From the NCBI RefSeq assembly GCF_028502605.1, contig NC_079233.1, positions 2,480,001 to 2,544,000 of the forward strand: DNA of 64,000 bases, read 5' to 3'. Origin of the DNA: Trichoderma breve. Taxonomy: Eukaryota; Ascomycota; Sordariomycetes; Hypocreales; Hypocreaceae. Under the pieces are notes generated by a model that was given only the letters and a program-made list of their open reading frames with translations, was not told the DNA's origin and ran no database searches. The position numbers were made by a program, and so were the translations under genes. Positions 13,900 through 25,286 of the stretch are shown in pieces (position 1 is the first letter of the stretch; every line of letters begins with the position of its first letter).

Positions 13900-16045
13900 G
13901 AATGCGCAAAACAGGGAACAGGGCATTGACTCTTTGATGATACCCAGACTACTAGCGGAGACAGACACGTGTTGGACGCTGGAGCAAAGGATGAAGCATC
14001 GGCCTCCAATCATTCGGGACAAACATCTCGATCGCTGCCTCGCCACGGTGATGTGCAGCGGGATTCTGCAAATCAGGCACGGATAGACGATGACATGAAG
14101 CGGCCAAGGAACACATCGTCGTCGCAAGTTGGCACAAAGGAGGGTCACTCTGTCTCAGTTTTGCGACCATCACGACGCCAATTCCGACGTGGCTGCGGCA
14201 GGATGAACCAAGTGGCACTTGTCACATGTACTCGCCGAGTTATGCAGGCTTGCACACGCCGGGATCAGCGAGGATTATGGCCTTTGTGTGACGTGGATAA
14301 AATAATACACGACATGAAACACACTGCTCTCCTGTTATTATGGAGCCAACGGGACTCTGCCAGTTCCCTTTTCGCTAGGCGGAACGCGAATTTGTGGCCT
14401 TGGTCGCACGACGACGCATCAGCAGCCGACTCTGTGCCTTTAATATCAACCATGCATCCAGGCAAATCCCTGTCGAGACCAAGCGGCCGTTGGAGAGGCC
14501 GGGCTGTGCGCGATAACGGGCCGCCATTTCCTCATTCGCTCTGCTTCGCGTCTCGACATGACACAGCGTCATGGCCGTGTCTTCCGGATCACACTCGAGC
14601 GCGGCTACAAACCCGGAAAGTTTAGGCACGACGGACGAGCTTGGTAACAGGTACAGGCACTGTTACGATGCGGTGCGATGCGATGCTCGGGCCCGTGATC
14701 GTTATTATTGGAATGTCTGATGGAGGGTCGCATTGAGTGGACGAGCTTTTGATTGAGGTGGAGTTGGGAAATGGGACGGAACGCCACTCGGACGCTGTCT
14801 GCAGGAGCTTGGGAATGTATTCGCGACACCGATAGCTTGTTCAATTCAGGGACGCAGTTAGGGCTCGTGCGCACGTTTTGGCGCCGAGGATTAACAAAGC
14901 GCAGACACAGCCCCCGTATCCGCTACCTCGAGCGCTCTGAAGCTCCACGCGTCCCCTTGTTCCCCAGCCAGTAGCGCAGCGGTTCCTGAAGTTTTTTTTC
15001 CTCCCTCTGGCAGTACCTGCGCTGCGTCTTTGGGCGCCACCGCGACAGGTTCGGGCCTTGCAAGCCTAGCCTGGGATTGGCCTAGCGGGCGGGTGTGGAC
15101 GCGCTGGCCAGCCCAATAGGCCTGCTGCATTCCAGCATGGCGGCTGGGATTGGCTGGGCGATGCAAACGGACAGGGGTTGACAGCCAAGCACAAGACTTT
15201 TAGCCAGGGGGCTGGCGGTCCAGGAACGAGCATCACAGCCAGCTGTTTTTGATGCATGTACCCAGCGGTACTCGCATGGACGACATGTACCGTGCACGGC
15301 TGCGCTGGCGGTGGCAGTACCTGCAAGAAATAGGTACGGGTACCTCGCCTGGAGCTGCTGTCATCCATGCTTTCGATCTTCCCCCCTACATTTTAGCAGC
15401 AGTCTGTAGTTTTACCTCCATATCGATGAATGGATTGAAGGCGACAATATTGGATACATTGCTGGATATCGCTACCTGTGGGAGCGTATTAGCTTGCTGC
15501 CATGATATTCTCGAATACTACTATAGCTGTTAGAGGTCAGTTGAACAAAGGCATCCACGGATCAATATCAATATATTCGTACACAGAGCTCATGCGTGCC
15601 ATCCGTCCAAGCAAGGTACCGGCGTGACGAGCATGTACAAGTACACGTACGCGCACCGGTACCTCGCCGTCGCTGCAGCTCTTCGTATCCCAACCCGGTA
15701 CCTGACGGCGTGCAGCGACCTGCATTAGCACCAAGCAGCTTCCTTCATTGGCCACACCCGCACCAGCCAGCACACTAATTTCCCCTTAACCACACCAACT
15801 GGCTTAATCCCAGCTCCCTGATCCGGCAGTACAGTACGTACCTCTGCTCTCTTGCTGCCTTTGCCTATCCACCCCCCGTCCTGCCTGTCGACCGCCCCCC
15901 CAAATCTGTTGTTTCTCCTTCTCGTCTCCTCTCCCTTTCAACAAAACAAGTCACGCCTTCAGGACGCTCGTTCCAGTCCCTCCTTCTTCCGACGACACCG
16001 ATTCCCTACAGCGTTTCTCAAAGCCCATCGGGTCCAAGGAATCAG

Positions 16046-16075
16046 ATGCTGTCGGCCTTTGCTCTGGCATCTTGA
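16046..16075 (+). other. Short upstream ORF in the presumed WSC leader
   Basis: This ATG opens a nine-residue frame (MLSAFALAS) ending in TGA about 390 bp before the WSC start. It is an upstream ORF only if transcription begins before 16046, which the long C/T-rich stretch from about 15850 suggests but does not prove. Confidence 0.35.
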
Positions 16076-16468
16076 GAAAAGCTCACTTTCCATCAGACCG
16101 GCGTCTGTCGAGTCCCTCGTTCAGCAATCCAGGCCTCGCTCGCCGCTATTCGCAACCGAAGCAGGCCCATCGAATTTTAGACCAAAACCTCACTTCTTAG
16201 AGTACGCAGAATCGCCCAGCAAAGGCAACAGCGACGCCTCATCGAATAACTCGTTTCTCTTGCCGAAAAGCTCGTCTCGTCTCTTTTCTTCGTTCATTGA
16301 CAAAACTCCCCGGCGGAGCCAGCTTGATATTTAATCGTTCATTTTCTTTGCTTGTTTCAAGCCAACGTTCAAGCCACAGCCTCGACTTTATAGGCCTCTT
16401 TTGTTTTCACTCGAATCGACGATTTTTTCAACGCCTTTTTTTCTCCTTCATACGCTCGCTATATCAAT

Positions 16469-17450
16469 ATGAAATCGTCAACACTTGTTTCCGGCGCCTT
16501 CGTGGTCGCAGCCCAGGTGTACACGGCGCTTGCCGGAACTGCCGTGAGAGGATCTCACGATATTACTCATGTCATTCGAGGCAACCTCCAGTTGCCATCA
16601 GCACCGCCTGTGCCAAATGCCGTTCGATCACAGGGCTGCTGGAGCTCCAAGGGTAATATGACGCAAGCCACCGCCGTCGTGAGCACGAAAGTTTCATCCG
16701 GATCATGCACCGGTTATTGCTCAACAAATAAATTCCCTGTTGCCGCCCTGCAAGGCGATGAATGTTTCTGCGGATTCGCCTATCCTCCCGATGGCGATCA
16801 GGTCGAAGATACCAAATGCGCTTTCCCTTGCCCAGCCTATCCCCAGGAGGCTTGTGGCCAAATCGGACATCCAGGATTCTTTTCCGTTTTCAACACCGGT
16901 GTCAACATCAACCCTCCTTACTACGAGCCCCCCTCGTCATCAACATCTTCTTCTTCATCATCTTCTACTTCCACGACATCGTCTGGCTCTGAGAAGTCCT
17001 CGTCCGCAGCATCTCCTTCGGGCCCTGCCAGCCAGTCTGCGGAAGCCACCCCCACAGATGCACCGTCCGATAACAAGAAGAAGACCAACGTTGCTGGCAT
17101 CGCTGCCGGCACTGTCGTCGGTGTTGTCGTCCTGGGTGGTCTTCTCGGAGCTGCCTTCTTCACCATGAGGCGGAGACGGAATGCCGAAATCGAAGAGGAG
17201 CATCGCCGGAATGCCGCCGTCAATGCCTTCATTAACGGCTCCAAGCCGCCCTCCACTAGCGGCAGCATTTCCATGACCGACTCTCGTCTCGACCCCATCA
17301 TGGCCCACCGCAGGCTTAGTGACGGCAGTATTGCGGATAATGAGGATTACTCTCGCCGCATCTTGAGGGTATGTAGTTGCCTCGCTAGTGGCTCGTTTAT
17401 AAGAATCTTGATCTGATTAGCTAACCGTCTTCTAGGTCACCAACGCATGA
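16469..17450 (+). CDS. WSC-domain cell-wall integrity sensor
   Basis: A plasma-membrane mechanosensor of the Wsc1 type, which signals cell-wall stress to Rho1 and the Pkc1 MAP kinase pathway. Exons 16469-17368 and 17436-17450 give 304 aa. Residues 1-22 form a signal peptide. The WSC domain, residues about 54-142, starts at QGCWSSKGNM and has eight cysteines (57, 80, 84, 99, 101, 117, 121, 129). A Ser/Thr-rich stalk spans about 156-195, where O-mannosylation is expected. One membrane helix lies at about 207-231, followed by the stop-transfer RRRR. The cytoplasmic tail ends DYSRRILRVTNA. The last five residues come from a 15-base terminal exon, supported because the spliced end matches the conserved RVTN-type tail of Wsc proteins. 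Confidence 0.93.
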
Positions 17451-19139
17451 GCAAATGGCCATATATCCACTTAACGACAAGCGAATTTGCCTATACTCAA
17501 CTTACAAACATCTCCTTCAATCATGGGCATTTACGGCGTTATCGGGATGGTAGCTCATGTCCATTTGGTTGACTCCCGGGCCAGATGGCCGAGCGGCGTT
17601 TTGACTTCTTTTCTTTTTTCTCTCTTATTTCTGGCGTAGGGATAGACTTTTTGATACGGAGGGAAATGAATGAGTTTGGCCATCTTCAACATCATACCCC
17701 GGCTTCCCTACGCCGTCCACTCCTTACGTGTCCGATTGAACCTTACAATTTAATTTTGGCGATTAGAGAGCGAGGAATGCAGCGGCATTGGCTCCTCATC
17801 TTCACAACCCTTTTACGAAGCAAAAGGGTGCCGCAAGGCTATCTGACTGACACGCTTTGTGTATTCAGCCTGGCGTGTTATTTTTTCATTTTTTTTTATT
17901 TGCAATTCCCATTTCCAGGAACCTCCTGTGTATAAACCTGTTGGCGTGGGGAAAAGGCATTGACCGAGCTGTTGGCACGATCCACGCTTCGGGTGTATGT
18001 ATGAAAGGGATAAAGGCCAGGGGGCGCGTGCGGGTGTGAGAGACACGGGGCTAGAAGAAGATAAAATATGGTTGCTACCTGTGTTGTTTACTTCCTATTT
18101 CTTTTCGGACGTGGGCGATGGATCTTGGGCGGAATTGTGTATGTAGGGATTGCGCATAGTAACCAAGCACGTCATGTCAAAAACAAAACAAAAAAAAAAG
18201 ATCCACATCCAGATTGCGAGTGCTATTGATTTCCTTTGTTCAAGAAGAGAGCTGAGGAAGACCACTTTCCAGTGAAAACAATGTCTTTCATCATTTCCTT
18301 TCATCTTGTTGCTGGCCTCTGTGATTTTGAGGACATCTCTGGGACTTTGTGCTTTCTGCTATGCTGGCGTTGTGGTAATCATTAAGTCTGTTGGCGCATT
18401 GTTGTTCCCTAGTTGTACTATATCTTTTTATTATGATGCATTTTATATAGTCTATACTCAGCCTACGATTCAGTATTTAGGTCACGGTGTTGGTACATAT
18501 TCAACTCTCGTCTCTTTGATGAGTGGTGTTCATCGGTCTGTCCCCTAGCGATGATGGAAAAAGGGTTGTCAGTAAATGTCTGAGTAGATGGATCCTTTAC
18601 GTATTGACATAATCGTCGTTTGATATCGTCAATGCTAGATTTCTGTTGATATTTGATGAATATGTTAGTTATTACAGATGGACGTTTATTTATATGGAGA
18701 GTGGACTCATGGTGACGGTTGATCTAGGTGTATACTTTCTCACGAGGCCCCCATTCTATGCAAGTTCATTCAAATTATTCTACATGTTGATTCACCACCC
18801 TTAGAAACAATACATGTAATTAGCCACCCAATACTACAAGAATCTCAAAAGACGTAGCGAATGCGTCAAGGCAAAAGATGCCCTCTCCATGAAATAGTTA
18901 GTCGCCCGCCATCAAAGTCCAGCATATCACGTGACATGAATTTTCCTGAGCTTCAGCTTGCTGTTGGCAAGTCGCGTCAAGAAAAGTTCCCCATACAAAA
19001 CGCCTGAAACTATTGAGATTCCGCCAATTCATTCTTCAGCCACAAATAATGCACCAGAATCGTTGAGCGGCAACGACTTGAGCTTTGCAAATTACTGCTC
19101 CCACCTTAGGGTGTGTGGCAGCTACCATATCTTTTCGCC
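17451..19139. other. Intergenic between the WSC and Nup37-like genes
   Basis: It contains the WSC 3' region (T-rich at 17880-17900) and the promoter of the next gene. The open frames are short and without recognisable content. Confidence 0.45.
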
Positions 19140-21388
19140 ATGGCCCCAACAACCACACCCAGAATCCGTCGCACGGCGCAGAATACCCAGTTTACGTGAG
19201 TTTGCAAGTTTGAATGCTTGCCTTTCTTACGGTATGGAGCTAATGCTGGGACTCTAGATACAATCTGTCGCGCCGCGTAAACGATGTCCAAACATACCCC
19301 ATCCAGTCGCCTCAGGGAGCTACCATTCTAATCTACGGACATGACAACGGTGTGACCTTGGTTTGGCGAGGCGGCCGACGATTCAAAGCTTCCAAAGAGG
19401 CAGCGCCACCACAGACAAACCAGAAGGAGCAGAGAAATGGAGCTACTGATGATGCTGTCATGATTATCGATTCGGACGACGACGAGCCGCCGGCCAAGTC
19501 ACAAGCTGCCCAAGGCTATGTCGACAAGCCTGAATTCGAAGATGCCGTTGAAAAGACACCCTACCCTGAGATTGTCCAGACACTGGACCTGGCATTTGGA
19601 ACCGCTGTATTGAAGGTTGCTGTGATGCCTCTGGTGCCCTGCTCGTCAGCCGAGGCGGGCTCCAACGGCGAGCCGATTTTGGCTGAAAGGATGGTATTTG
19701 CGGTTTCTTGCGCCACAAACGATGTCTATCTTGTCACACTCCCTCTGACTCCACCATCGCCCGAAAGTAAGGCGCGGCCGGAGTTGAGAGCGGACCTCTT
19801 GGCTGGAAAAGCTGGCTCTGGCTCCTGGGGTGAGTCGCTGACTCTTCTTGGTGGCCAAACAAAACACAGCGAGGGATTGGCCATCACCATGGTTGCCCCA
19901 AAGTCTATTGATTCATCAAAGAAGCCGCTTAGGGCAGTGGTGGCTGCCTTCTCAAGGCAGGCGTCGGGTGTTTTACATCTGTGGGATCTTGCACTGGACG
20001 ACAGGTCACCCTCCCAGCGGCCCGTCGAGCCCTTCCAAAGCGAATTCTTACCTGCTCCCCTGACAAGCATCTCATTCAACCCGACAAATACATCCCAGCT
20101 CCTTGCGGTGTCATCGCCACATGCTGTAAGGATATATGACTTTGCGCAATCTTCGCTGCCCTCCGACCCAGATGCCCGAGGCCCCTTCCCCACCCAGGGC
20201 TCGTGGCTGCTCTCGTTATATCAGCCATTTACTAAAACATCTTCCTCACGAAAACCGATCCTGGATGCTGCATGGATCGCACATGGCCGAGCAGTTTTTG
20301 CTTTATTGGCGGATGGCATGTGGGGTATCTGGGATATTGAAGGAGCGAAACCGCTGCAATCGGGAGCTGCATTGTCAAACAAGTTGAAGTCGGGTGTTCA
20401 GGGGGCTGCATTGACTGCTTTTAGTGTCTCGGGATACGTCGAAGGAACTGGCTCCCTTCGCACTATCGCGACACAGCAAAAGGAGAAGCATGCCGGTGAA
20501 TTTGCACCCATGACACCACATACCCGCAAGCAAGCGGCCGCATCCCTGACAAGCACCACTGCTGCAAGTGTTGATCGTCTATTCGCGGTCCGCGGTGGTG
20601 TAAAGTCTATTGGACTTCCTTACACTCCCGGCAAGGCACTCCAAGACGAAAGTCTGGCTCTATGGATAGGGGGCTTAGAGAACGTCTGCGTCATTCCGGG
20701 TGTTTTAAGATTCTGGGATTCACAACTCCGAAGAGGATCTGGCGGTGGAGTCAATTTGTTCAGCGGTGCTCAGCCTACCAGAATGCTGAAGCTGGTTGAC
20801 CTCTCTACAGGACTTTTGGGAGAAAGATGCTGTGGAGTTGGTCTGATCCCAGACTCGTCAAAGAATGATGAAGACATTCCTGATGATGGCGGCCTTCCAG
20901 TGGACGTCTTGATTCAAGGAGAGTCGAGGATAGTCATTGTGCGAGAGGGAGAAGACGGCCCTGGAAGAAAGATCGGCGCCGTTGTCGCCAGCCACAGGAA
21001 ACGTCTGTTCTCGAGGAGTGACAAGGAGGCCATCATTGTTCACGGGAAGCAAGACAGATCGGCAAGCCTGTCGTTCAACCTGAGCACGGTGAAGCCCGGA
21101 ACGCTGAGGCAGAAGCCGTCTGCCAGAGACGAGCTTGATGGAAACGGAAACGGGAATGGAAACGGAGCTAGTGATAGGTCGGATGATGCGCCAACTCCGA
21201 CAACTCGGGCGCGTGCCGGCTTTGGATTCACCGACACCTTGAGCGCAGCAGCAGACGTCACCGCTGATTTCACTACTCGAGATGTGGAGGCGGAAATGCT
21301 CGATATCATGGAGATTGACCAAGCCCTCAACAACATGGAAGATTACAGAGGCAGCGGGAGGAAGAAGGTGTTTTTCGAGGAGGATTGA
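19140..21388 (+). CDS. Predicted nucleoporin Nup37-like beta-propeller protein
   Basis: Exons 19140-19195 and 19258-21388 give 728 aa; the split Thr codon gives TQFTYNLSRRVNDVQTYP. The segment ATILIYGHDNGVTLVWRGGRRFK followed by a long WD-like domain resembles fungal Nup37 proteins, which are far larger than yeast relatives. Nup37 docks on Nup120 in the Y-complex of the nuclear pore scaffold. WD-type strands are visible: VLHLWDLALDD, HAVRIYDFAQ and GMWGIWDIEGAKPL. An acidic insert (VMIIDSDDDEPP) lies near residue 60. The C-terminus holds a Gly/Asn repeat, a DUF-like tail (EMLDIMEIDQALNNMEDY) and a basic end. The family call rests on recall of the N-terminal signature; a different propeller protein remains possible. 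Confidence 0.7.
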
Positions 21389-22575
21389 TTTTCTTTAGAC
21401 ATTTTCAGGTGACTGATGAGAACAGGAATACCAGCGGCATTGTCAAATGACATTTATGAAAATGCGCCAGGATGACGCAGTGTACGATAACCCCCGAACT
21501 AATAGGATATTTAGGAGCCCAAGAGGCATACAAGACTGTGCCTAGCCCCTGACTTTTGCTCTCGACTCGGTTCGAGGTCTTCCAAATACTGTGCCGCGCA
21601 TGTGTCCTCGCATATTTTCCCTACAAGTGACTGAACGGGTGCTCCTCAACAGAGCAATCCTATTTTCCGCACGGCAAGGTGGAGCGCAAGGCGAGTCTCA
21701 TCCTTGACAGCTCTGTATTCCGAGCGGTAGATCAAACATTCAACTCGATGGCATCTACACGGGAGGGAGAGGAAGGGATTTATCAAATGACCATTTGCTT
21801 TCCTGGCCTGAGTGATGTCCTGCTATCTGCTGTCCGCTCAAAGCTGACGGTTCCTTGGGACTGCTGGCTGTTGAAGATGGCGGGGGGCGTGCTGCCTTGG
21901 TTAGGGGGTGGTGACCGTCGAGACATTCTGCTAGGAACTACTAAGGTATATATGCTGTAGAATAGATGTATGCATGTGTATGTGCATGTGCTGTTTTTAT
22001 CTTTTGCAACAACTTTGATTTCAGTTATGAAACGAATTACTGTTACCTTGAGTTTGAACGTGGAATTGGACCTGAGAAGAATGGCATATTATAATGAAAT
22101 ATTTGGATTTACATTCAATTCCTTGAGCCTTATGTAACACAAGACTGCCCCAACATACGTAATCGGATAATCTTTGCTACAGCTTTATTTCTTCTGTCTC
22201 TTTATAATTGCTTCCTTCATTGCCTAATACTACAAAATTGAGTGTTGCTTTGGATCTTGGAAAAAGAGGGCAAAGTGACGCGCTGGCTCGGAAAAAGTGG
22301 AAACCACTTAACATCCCAGCTATCGATTTCGCGAAAGGGCGCGTCATTCACTTTCTTCAGCGCGTCCCTCACCTGCTGTTAATCGACCTCGTCTTCTCCA
22401 TTTATTCAGGCAACCGCACGACCGCCAGAGGAAGGCTTTAAAATACCTGTCGGCTGGTTGAGAGTTAAAGGAACCTCGTGTTAGGGTTTCAATTTCTTCC
22501 CTTCGTTTCTTTCTCTCTTTCTTTCAGCACTCGGCTACGAATTGGCTTTAGCACCGTTACCACCCGGCCGCAATC
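21389..22575. other. Intergenic before fen1
   Basis: It holds the 3' region of the preceding gene and the fen1 promoter. The last 250 bp contain GGCGCGTC and AGCGCGTC words (about 22339-22367) like the MluI-type ACGCGT boxes of replication genes; this is suggestive only. Confidence 0.4.
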
Positions 22576-23895
22576 ATGGGTATCAAGCAGCTGTTCCAGA
22601 TTGTCAAGGAGGAGGCCCCGGATGCCATTAAAGAAGGGGAAATCAAGAATCAGTTTGGGCGCAAAGTTGCCATTGTATGTCAGCGACTCGTTGAAGCTTC
22701 TTTCGCAAACGGGCGGTCATTTCTAACCAGCTGCATCTATCTATCTAGGACGCCTCCATGAGCATCTACAGCTTTTTGATTGCAGTTCGATCCGATGGCC
22801 AGCAGCTTATGAACGACAGTGGTGAGACAACATCTCATCTGATGGGCATGTTCTACCGCACGCTGCGCATGGTCGACAACGGAATCAAGCCTCTCTACGT
22901 CTTCGACGGCGCACCGCCCAAGCTCAAGTCTGGCGAGCTGGCCAAGCGATTCCAACGCAAGCAGGAGGCCACGGAAGGTCTTGAAGAGGCCAAAGAAACG
23001 GGAACCGCGGAGGACATCGAGAAGTTTTCCAGGCGGACGGTTCGAGTAACGAGAGAACACAATGCCGAGTGCCAGCGATTGCTCAAGCTCATGGGCATTC
23101 CATACATTGTTGCGCCGACGGAAGCCGAGGCGCAGTGTGCGGTGCTGGCAAGAGCTGGCAAGGTGTATGCCGCTGCGAGTGAGGACATGGACACATTGTG
23201 CTTTAACACACCAATTCTGTTGCGTCATCTTACTTTCAGTGAGCAGAGAAAGGAGCCTATCCAGGAGATTCACCTGGACAAGGTTTTGGAGGGTTTAAAC
23301 ATGGAGCGAGACCAGGTATGTAGATTGATGGATATTCTACGATCGGGTGGCTTCTAACATTGTCTTTCTCTAGTTCGTTGATCTCTGCATTCTGCTGGGC
23401 TGTGATTATCTCGACCCAGTTCCCAAGGTCGGACCTACGACGGCTCTGAAGCTTATCCGAGAGCATGGATCCTTGGAGAAGGTTGTCGAGGCCTTCGAAA
23501 AAGACCCTAAGAAGAAGTATACTCTGCCTGAGGACTGGCCGTACAAGGACGCACGGGAGCTCTTCTTCAACCCAGACGTGCGCCCGGCAGACGACCCCCT
23601 TTGTGATTTCAAGTGGGACAAGCCTGACATTGACGGGCTGGTTCAATTCCTTGTCACCGAGAAGGGATTCTCCGAGGACCGTGTTCGTAGTGGAGGCGCT
23701 CGACTCGAGAAGAATCTGAAGAGTTCACAGCAGGCACGTCTGGAGGGATTTTTCAAGCCAGTCCCCAAGTCGGACGCGGAAAAGGCTGCCCACAAGCGCA
23801 AGTTGGATGAGAAAAATGAAGAGAAGAAGAAGAAACTTAAGCAAGAAAAGAAGGACAAAGCTGCGGCCAAGGCGAAGCCTCGTGGCGGTGCATGA
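22576..23895 (+). CDS. fen1: Flap structure-specific endonuclease 1
   Basis: FEN1/Rad27 cuts 5' flaps during Okazaki-fragment maturation and long-patch base-excision repair in the nucleus. Exons 22576-22674, 22749-23315 and 23374-23895 join in phase 0 and give 395 aa, the usual fungal length. The N-terminal [15 protein letters not shown] must start at Gly2 for DNA binding. The acidic metal ligands are all present: Asp34 (the first residue of exon 2), Asp86, Glu158, Glu160, Asp179, Asp181 and Asp233. The helix-hairpin-helix follows at [21 protein letters not shown]-binding PIP box QARLEGFF occupies 342-349, and a Lys-rich tail ends the protein. No odd features. Confidence 0.98.
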
Positions 23896-25286
23896 TTCAG
23901 AGTGAACAGGGAAATCGAAAAAGTGAGGCGGGATGGAATAAAATTTGCTGCATTGGAACCATCTTCAAGTGTAGATGGAAGCATTGGACGCGTGACATTG
24001 GCACCGGAACCCAAGGGTAGGGACATTTTCATGGCTTGGCTTGCTTTAAGGAGTGCAGAAGCATGGAGTTCTCGGCGTGTAGGGGAGAATATTACGCTAT
24101 TATGTATATCAAGTAAGACCAAGGGCTGCTTTACAGAGCAGATGAGCTTTGATTGAAACAACAGAAGAAAAAAAAAAGCAAAGAAAATTAAAGTCATGCG
24201 ATGCCATGTTGCTATATCTGCTCTCTTACATGTGTTGGTGGTGAATTCTAAGGGAACTTGCACTCGAAAGCTGCTTTGAGCAAGGTGGCGAGCCTCGTTG
24301 GGCCTTGTGATCCACGATATAGCATGCCTGTGAATAGCGGGCTTGGATGATAGGGGAAACTACCTGAATCATTTGCATTTACCTAGGTAAGCCCACCTCT
24401 CGGGAAACCATCTCCGCCAATGTCTCATCCCCGGATGCAGGCGCACGCTTCATTCTCGAACGGCTCTCGAACCACATTTGGTGCGTGGGGGGAAAAGTCC
24501 GACATGGGGAAATACGTTGGGAATTCGGGGCAAGTAAAAAAGCAAGAGATTGCTTCCGGACGCAAATACCAGGCTCCTGACTGGCTTGGATCAAAAATAC
24601 AGGCACGAAATGGACTTGAATGGGGCGCATTAGGATGGACGGACTGGGGTTTTGACATGTGCCTCGGCATCTTTTTTGGAGGTGTCAGAAACGTGGTTTG
24701 GGGTTGGTCCGCGGCAGCGTCGGGGGGCATGACATCAGGGCGTCCTTTCACATGCCGGGGGTGGCTTTTTGGAGAGGCGTTGGCTGGCACATGCTCGGTC
24801 CAAGTATGTATTCTATGTGCCATTGAACCTCACTAGAATAGATACTAGGCAGGGAAAAGGCGCGAGGAAAACGGATTCAAGACGTGCCCTGTTTTTTCGG
24901 GCTTAGGTATGTAGGATTTCAAGGGACCAGACAGCAAGGATCTGTGGAGAGGCATGTGGCTCTTTTGTGGGGGAGAAATCCGGAGTGTCAGCGTCTGGGC
25001 TGCTGCTTTGGGGGAGAAAGCAGATGTCTCTGGCCTAGTGGCCTCGGAGGGCCAAGCTGAAAAAGCGATGCAGCGCGATTGGGGGGCCGCTGGTTGGTGC
25101 GATTTGGAGACCACGCGCTGCCAGTTGGCCAAGCATGTGATTGAGGGAATGCCGATGGGGATTTTGGGGGTTCTGTTAAATACCGGGAACGGGGACGACG
25201 GAGGGCCTCTTCATTCGTCTTTTTTTGACTCTTTTTATTTTGCTTTGCGTACCGTTGATAGTATTAATTTTTATTATATCCTCGCC
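23896..25286. other. Intergenic between fen1 and the cytochrome b5/ACAD gene
   Basis: A 1.4-kb GC-rich stretch, with a pyrimidine/T-rich leader at 25215-25286. The open frames on both strands mirror each other and carry no recognisable content. Confidence 0.45.

Larger units (their letters stand above)
10319..16468. other. 6.1-kb gene-free interval between pep4 and the WSC sensor
   Basis: The two flanking genes are divergent, so the ends of this interval are promoters. No open frame inside has recognisable domains, consistent codon use or plausible splice partners; the longest (13969-14625, 218 codons) is Arg/Ser-rich and looks like chance in GC-rich DNA. It contains a 26-base A tract at 13874-13899, two copies of TTAAGCCACCTCC at 12097 and 12820, and many GTAC-containing words around 15.2-15.85 kb. 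A C/T-rich leader precedes the WSC start. Confidence 0.5.

Noticed and set aside
13969..14625. A 218-codon plus-strand open frame in the pep4-WSC interval
   Set aside because: The product is Arg/Ser/His-rich without domain pattern, opposite-strand frames of similar size overlap it, and no splice extension improves it. It looks like chance in GC-rich DNA.
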